From DASPTH01 sp046727575 (lineage in GTDB: Bacteria > Actinomycetota > Acidimicrobiia > IMCC26256 > DASPTH01): DNA of 8,691 nucleotides. The stretch lies in contig JBKPCV010000219.1 in assembly GCA_046727575.1 (NCBI GenBank), positions 1-8,691 of the forward strand, written 5' to 3'. Under the pieces are notes generated by a model. That model made no database searches and was not told the origin of the DNA. It saw only the letters and a program-made list of their open reading frames with translations. Below are positions 5,469-8,691 of this stretch, one piece after another. The position numbers and the translations under genes are program-made. Every line of letters begins with the position of its first letter. Position 1 is the first letter of the stretch.

Positions 5469-6296
5469 TCAGTCTGTGAACTCCGGCATCACGTCACGGG
5501 CGAACGCCTCGACCTGTGATCGGCCCGCTTCGGGCCAACCGCACACGAGATAGCCGTAGCCCGCGTCGTGCCACTTCGATGTGTGCTTGCGCGCCGTCTC
5601 CAGATCGTCGAGCGAGAGCGAGCTCGCCCGCATGATCGAGGCGGGGTCGCGCCCCGCCTCGGCGGCGAGCTCGTCGAGGCGTGCATTCGTGTCTCGCAAC
5701 GAGTTCGGTGTCCCCCAGGTGTGCCACACGTCGGCGTACTTGGCGACGAGCGGCAGCATGCGCCGAGGACCGCTGCCCCCGATCCAGATCGGTGGATGGG
5801 GCCGCTGCACCGGGACCGGACGGAGCTGTGCATTGTGCAACGACACCACGCGTCCGTCGTAGGACACGACGTCGCCGGTGAACAGCCGCTGCACGATCTC
5901 GAGCGCGTCCTCGAGCAGGTCGAAGCGCGCCGGCGTCGACGGGAACGGGATGCCGAGCTCGTGGTGCTCTTTGTCGAACCACGCGGCGCCGAGCGAGAGC
6001 TCGAGACGGCCGTGGGACGCGTGGTCGATCGTGAGCGCTTGCGCCGCGAACACCGACGGGTGCCTGTAGGTAACGCCCGTCACGAGCAGGCCGAGCCGGA
6101 TACGCGAGGTGACGCCGGTCAGCGCGGCGAGCGTGGTCATGCCCTCGAACGCCTCGCCTGGACCGTCGCCGTACATCGGTTGGAAGTGGTCGAAGCCCCA
6201 GGCGCCGTCGAAGCCCAGCTCCTCGGCGAACTGGACGCGGCTTTCAACCTCGTCCCATGGCATCCGTTGTTGTGCGACATCAAGTCCGAAACGCAT
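5469..6296 (-). CDS. LLM-class flavin/F420-dependent oxidoreductase
   Basis: A 275-residue luciferase-like monooxygenase family enzyme, full length for the short F420-type group (Rv1855c-like). It is a single TIM-barrel domain: MRFGLDV as strand 1, FAEELGFDGAWGFDHF (23-38), LAALTGVTSRIRLGLLVTGV (57-76), YRHP (77-80), the characteristic GRLELSLGAAW (96-106) and PPIWIGGSGPRR (168-179), which binds the cofactor phosphate. ATG at 6296 is preferred: AGGG (minus strand, 6304-6307) lies 7 bases upstream, better spaced than for the adjacent in-frame GTG at 6299. Cytoplasmic, no signal peptide. Such enzymes transfer hydride from F420H2 or reduced FMN to varied substrates; the substrate here is unknown. 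It is divergent from the GMC oxidoreductase with a transposase scar between, so a shared pathway is possible but unproven. Confidence 0.86.
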   Translation of the reverse strand: MRFGLDVAQQRMPWDEVESRVQFAEELGFDGAWGFDHFQPMYGDGPGEAFEGMTTLAALTGVTSRIRLGLLVTGVTYRHPSVFAAQALTIDHASHGRLELSLGAAWFDKEHHELGIPFPSTPARFDLLEDALEIVQRLFTGDVVSYDGRVVSLHNAQLRPVPVQRPHPPIWIGGSGPRRMLPLVAKYADVWHTWGTPNSLRDTNARLDELAAEAGRDPASIMRASSLSLDDLETARKHTSKWHDAGYGYLVCGWPEAGRSQVEAFARDVMPEFTD

Positions 6297-6400
6297 CACG
6301 GCACCCTAGCTACTTCGACCTGAAGAACTCGGGGAGGAGTGCTCGTGGGTCGGGGCGGGTCCGCGGAACCGTTCTGGTTTGGGGGCCGGCTCGCGATCAG

Positions 6401-6550
6401 TCCGTCGATGCGGGTGCGGGTGAGTCCGAAGTCGCGTTTGGCGCAGCTGATTCGGCCTTCGCAACTGGTCCGCCATCGCCCCATCTTGTTCTTGAACGCG
6501 GGGCGTGATCTCTCCATCGGATCCCTTTCGCTGGTCTTGTGTCTCGAGTG
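6401..6550 (-). pseudogene. transposase C-terminal remnant (ISNCY-like)
   Basis: On the minus strand, reading down from about 6550, one frame gives SERDPMERSRPAFKNKMGRW, then RTSCEGRISCAKRDFGLTR and TRIDG (ending 6401). This matches the end of a group of DDE transposases whose C-terminus runs ERxRxFRxxxRWRTGxEGRISxLKRxxGxxRxRxxGxxGxxTWxGxGVxxHNL. The expected TWCGxGV...HNL ending is not readable in this frame; GGCCCCCAAACC around 6375-6386 may be its frameshifted trace. Upstream (above 6560) the remainder of the transposase is missing, replaced by the GMC gene leader. It is a dead fragment; no terminal inverted repeats were found. Family assignment is from motif memory. Confidence 0.55.
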
Positions 6551-6643
6551 CGCTCGGACTGCGTTGCGTGATGCACAGCCGCTCTGGTGAGATACGCGGA
6601 CGTCTGTCGATGGGCTCGTCGTCGCGAGCTGGCCGGGGGTCGG

Positions 6644-8296
6644 ATGGACTGCGGCGCCGTGTCGAACTGGGACTACATCGTGGTCGGGGGCGGTTCCGCT
6701 GGATGTGTCGTCGCGGGACGGCTTTCGGAGAGCGGCAGAGACCGGGTGCTGCTCCTCGAGGCCGGACGCAACGACCGATCGCCGTACATTCACGTCCCAG
6801 CGGGGATGCTGAGACTCCAGAACCAGTATTGGAGCCACCCGGACGAGCCGGATCCGACCCGAGATGGCATGAGCACGGACTGGCTCACGGGCAAGGTGCT
6901 GGGTGGTGGCAGCTCCGTGAACGGCCTCGTATGGGTGCGGGGCAATCGAGCCGACTTCGACCGGTGGGCGGAGCTCGGTGCGACCGGATGGGACTTCTCC
7001 GGCGTGCTCCCATACTTCAAACGCGCCGAGACTTTCGAGCGCGGCGGTGACGGCTATCGGGGCGGCGACGGTCCCCAACGTGTGTCGTTCTCTCGCGCGC
7101 CGCACCGGCTGACCGACGCGTTCGTCTGTACTGCCGAGGGTCTCGGCTACCCGTTCAATCCCGACTACAACGGCGCGTACCAGGAGGGCGTCGCGATCGT
7201 CCAGACCGCTCAGTGGCGCGGCTTTCGTCATAGTGCTGCGATGGCCTACCTCGGGATAACCCGCCGCCGGAAGAACCTCTGTATCCGCACGGAAGCGCTC
7301 GCCAGTGAAGTGCTCTTCGAGGGTCGGCGAGCCGTCGGCGTTCGCTATCAGAGCGGAGGGACGACGTGCGAGGCGCGCGCGTCACGCGAGGTCGTTCTGA
7401 GCGCGGGGACGCTCGCGTCGCCGAAGCTCCTCATGGTCTCCGGTGTGGGTCCTGCCGCGAAGTTGCGTGAACACGGCATCGATGTCGTGGCCGACAACCC
7501 CGGGGTCGGCAGCAACCTCCAGGACCACCTCATGTTGATCATGATGTGGAACGTCGACGTCCCGACGTTCAACATGGCGCTCACTCCTAAGGGGTTCGCA
7601 CGATACGGCGCCGAGTTCGTTCTACGTGGTCGCGGACCGGCGGCGGCAAGCGCAGGTCACGCTGTCGTCTTCCTCAAGCTCGACGCCAGCAGCCCGTGGC
7701 CGGAGATCGAGGGCCTGTTCGCGCCACTCGGGATGATCGACGCCGAAGTAGCCCCCGCGACGACCGAAACGCTCGACACCGTCGGAGAGCACAAGGTCAC
7801 CGACCTACGGCCAATGGACCGCGCCATCGCGACCGTCGTCGTCCACCTGCTGCATCCGCGTACGCGCGGCACCGTCGGGTTGCGTTCACGGCATGCTGTC
7901 GACGACCCAGTGATCCGGCACCGGTTCTTGGGGCATGCCGAGGACGTTCGCGAACTGGCAGAGGGTGCGCGGCGCATGCGGGAGATCATGGAGAGCGAGC
8001 CCATCTCCAAACATGTTCGGAGCGAGGCGTTCCCTGGGCTCGGCGTCCAGAGCGACGACGATTGGACCGGCTTCCTGCGGGCCGCAGCATGGGGCGGCCA
8101 ACACCCGGTTGGGACGTGTCGCATGGGCAACGACCTCGACGCCGCCGTCGATCCGCAGCTACGCGTGCGCGGTGTCGATGGACTGCGCGTGGTGGACGCG
8201 TCGGTGATGCCACTCGCACCAAGCGGGAACACCAACGCGGCGACCGAGATGATCGGCGAGAAGGGATCAGAGATGATCCTGATGGCGAACGGCTGA
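6644..8296 (+). CDS. GMC-family FAD-dependent oxidoreductase (choline/alcohol dehydrogenase-like)
   Basis: A 550-residue flavoprotein, the normal GMC length. ATG at 6644 follows GGGGG (6634-6638) and gives a typical short N-terminus before the FAD-binding Rossmann motif YIVVGGGSAGCVVAGRLSE (11-29). Next come the ADP-binding acidic residue in LLLEAGRN (36-43), GMC signature 1 (GKVLGGGSSVNGLVWVRGN, 83-101) and signature 2 (SAGTLASPKLLMVSGVGP, 253-270). The C-terminal substrate domain has the active-site GGQHPVGTCRMG (484-495, His487) and PSGNTNAATEMIGEKGSEMI (526-545), with Asn529/Asn531 at the second catalytic position. All key residues are present, so it should be active. It has no signal peptide. 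Family members oxidise primary alcohols or choline with FAD; the substrate cannot be told from sequence. Frames starting upstream (6587) run into the transposase-scar leader and are not preferred. No convincing promoter was seen upstream. Confidence 0.9.
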   Translation: MDCGAVSNWDYIVVGGGSAGCVVAGRLSESGRDRVLLLEAGRNDRSPYIHVPAGMLRLQNQYWSHPDEPDPTRDGMSTDWLTGKVLGGGSSVNGLVWVRGNRADFDRWAELGATGWDFSGVLPYFKRAETFERGGDGYRGGDGPQRVSFSRAPHRLTDAFVCTAEGLGYPFNPDYNGAYQEGVAIVQTAQWRGFRHSAAMAYLGITRRRKNLCIRTEALASEVLFEGRRAVGVRYQSGGTTCEARASREVVLSAGTLASPKLLMVSGVGPAAKLREHGIDVVADNPGVGSNLQDHLMLIMMWNVDVPTFNMALTPKGFARYGAEFVLRGRGPAAASAGHAVVFLKLDASSPWPEIEGLFAPLGMIDAEVAPATTETLDTVGEHKVTDLRPMDRAIATVVVHLLHPRTRGTVGLRSRHAVDDPVIRHRFLGHAEDVRELAEGARRMREIMESEPISKHVRSEAFPGLGVQSDDDWTGFLRAAAWGGQHPVGTCRMGNDLDAAVDPQLRVRGVDGLRVVDASVMPLAPSGNTNAATEMIGEKGSEMILMANG

Positions 8297-8361
8297 CCCA
8301 CCACTTGGGATGGGCAATGAATCCCTTTGCATGGCGCGCCGGGCCGAGCGCGGTCGAGTAG

Positions 8362-8385
8362 GCCCAGCTCGGCCACGAGCTGGGC
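8362..8385 (+). terminator. strong hairpin downstream of the GMC gene
   Basis: GCCCAGCTCG (8362-8371) pairs perfectly with CGAGCTGGGC (8376-8385) around a GCCA tetraloop. It lies 65 bases after the GMC stop codon. No T-tract follows, as is common in high-GC actinobacteria, so an L-shaped terminator is the best reading. The rest of 8297-8454 holds no recognised gene. Confidence 0.55.
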
Positions 8386-8454
8386 GATGACCGGTTCGTC
8401 GCCCGGGCCAACCAGGCGTACCAGCCCGGCCCTCACGACTCCTCAGTCCGCTAG

Positions 8455-8483
8455 TTGACGAGGTGTCGATAGCGGATTAAGTT
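8455..8483 (+). promoter_or_regulatory. weak promoter candidate for the downstream secreted gene
   Basis: TTGACG (8455-8460) is a good -35, but the -10 is unclear: TTAAGT (8478-8483) lies at 17 bases and ATTAAG (8476-8481) at 15. This is a small AT-richer patch between the GMC terminator candidate and the gene at 8617. A leader of about 125 bases would result. Confidence 0.28.
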
Positions 8484-8490
8484 CGCTGTG

Positions 8491-8505
8491 ACGTACACCG
8501 TACGT
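8491..8505. promoter_or_regulatory. operator-like palindrome ACGTAC-ACC-GTACGT
   Basis: A perfect 6-bp inverted repeat around three bases, just downstream of the promoter candidate and about 110 bases before the secreted gene. The position suits a repressor site over the transcription start. No regulator can be named. Confidence 0.3.
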
Positions 8506-8616
8506 GGTGCGGCTCAGTCAAGGCCGTCCGCGACCCGCGGATGGGGCCGGCGGGTGATCGCTGTGTCCCTCGCAGGCCGCGCCGACGGCTACGCCGGCTG
8601 ATGCGAGGGGGACGAC

Positions 8617-8691
8617 GTGTCGAGAGCAACGAAGGCGATAGGCGGAGTGAGCGCGGTTGCGCTCCTGCTGGCGTTCTTGGGCGCGGCAACG
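8617..8691 (+). CDS. N-terminus of a secreted protein, cut by the window edge
   Basis: GTG at 8617 follows a strong Shine-Dalgarno, GAGGGGGA (8605-8612), 4 bases upstream. The 25 visible codons read MSRATKAIGG then VSAVALLLAFLGAAT: a short basic head followed by a hydrophobic core. This is a Sec signal peptide in the making, or less likely a membrane anchor. The frame is open to the last base. The mature protein is outside the window, so no function can be given. Confidence 0.6.
   Translation, partial: MSRATKAIGGVSAVALLLAFLGAAT

Noticed and set aside
6296..7231. 311-codon minus-strand frame as one complete gene
   Set aside because: Only the segment at about 6401-6550 resembles a protein (a transposase tail). 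The upstream part lies antisense to conserved GMC FAD-binding sequence, so the frame as a whole is not a gene.
992..8296. A single new multi-gene defence or biosynthetic system
   Set aside because: The genes alternate strands, have separate leaders and belong to common families (hydrolase, TetR, Asp-box, LLM, GMC) with no conserved cluster that I recognise and no core enzyme of a known pathway.
1..8691. CRISPR array, tRNA, rRNA or origin of replication
   Set aside because: No regularly spaced repeats, no tRNA cloverleaf or rRNA sequence, and no clustered DnaA-type boxes were seen by eye.

Overview
The window is GC-rich DNA with strongly GC-biased third codon positions, Shine-Dalgarno-led genes and promoter-like pairs of the TTGAC-N17-TAGnnT type. 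This suggests a high-GC actinobacterium (Actinomycetes or Acidimicrobiia-like). That placement is inferred from composition and gene style, not from a marker gene. No RNA gene or CRISPR array was seen.

Layout. (1) 1-154, minus: the first 51 codons of a SufB-type Fe-S assembly protein, running off the left edge. (2) 155-991: mostly non-coding. It holds an AT-rich palindromic island, a possible 40-residue very basic protein (381-503), a decayed winged-helix regulator (about 632-796) and a good promoter candidate (859-887). (3) 992-2497, plus: a secreted alpha/beta hydrolase. (4) 2610-3251, minus: a TetR-family repressor, convergent with the hydrolase. (5) 3252-3584: a TetR/Asp-box intergenic region with overlapping divergent promoter candidates that share a palindrome. 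(6) 3585-5075, plus: a secreted Asp-box (BNR) repeat protein. (7) 5076-5468: a possible small secreted protein and a perfect 16-bp palindrome between convergent genes. (8) 5469-6296, minus: a luciferase-like F420/FMN-dependent oxidoreductase. (9) 6297-6643: a transposase C-terminal remnant. (10) 6644-8296, plus: a GMC-family FAD oxidoreductase. (11) 8297-8691: a terminator-like hairpin, a palindrome, and the first 25 codons of a further secreted protein cut by the right edge.

How the genes relate. Nothing forms a clear long operon; almost every gene has its own leader and neighbours alternate in strand. The common thread is export plus oxidation: two full-length secreted proteins, one truncated secreted protein, one possible small secreted protein, and two cytoplasmic oxidoreductases on either side of a transposon scar. 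TetR most plausibly controls itself and the Asp-box gene, through the shared promoter region at 3304-3351. Together with two decayed genes, this looks like an accessory catabolic/secretion region beside a core suf operon. I did not find a convincing new multi-gene system. The most interesting points are the small basic ORF, the divergent TetR operator region, the two gene fossils and the Asp-box protein, which lacks sialidase catalytic signatures.
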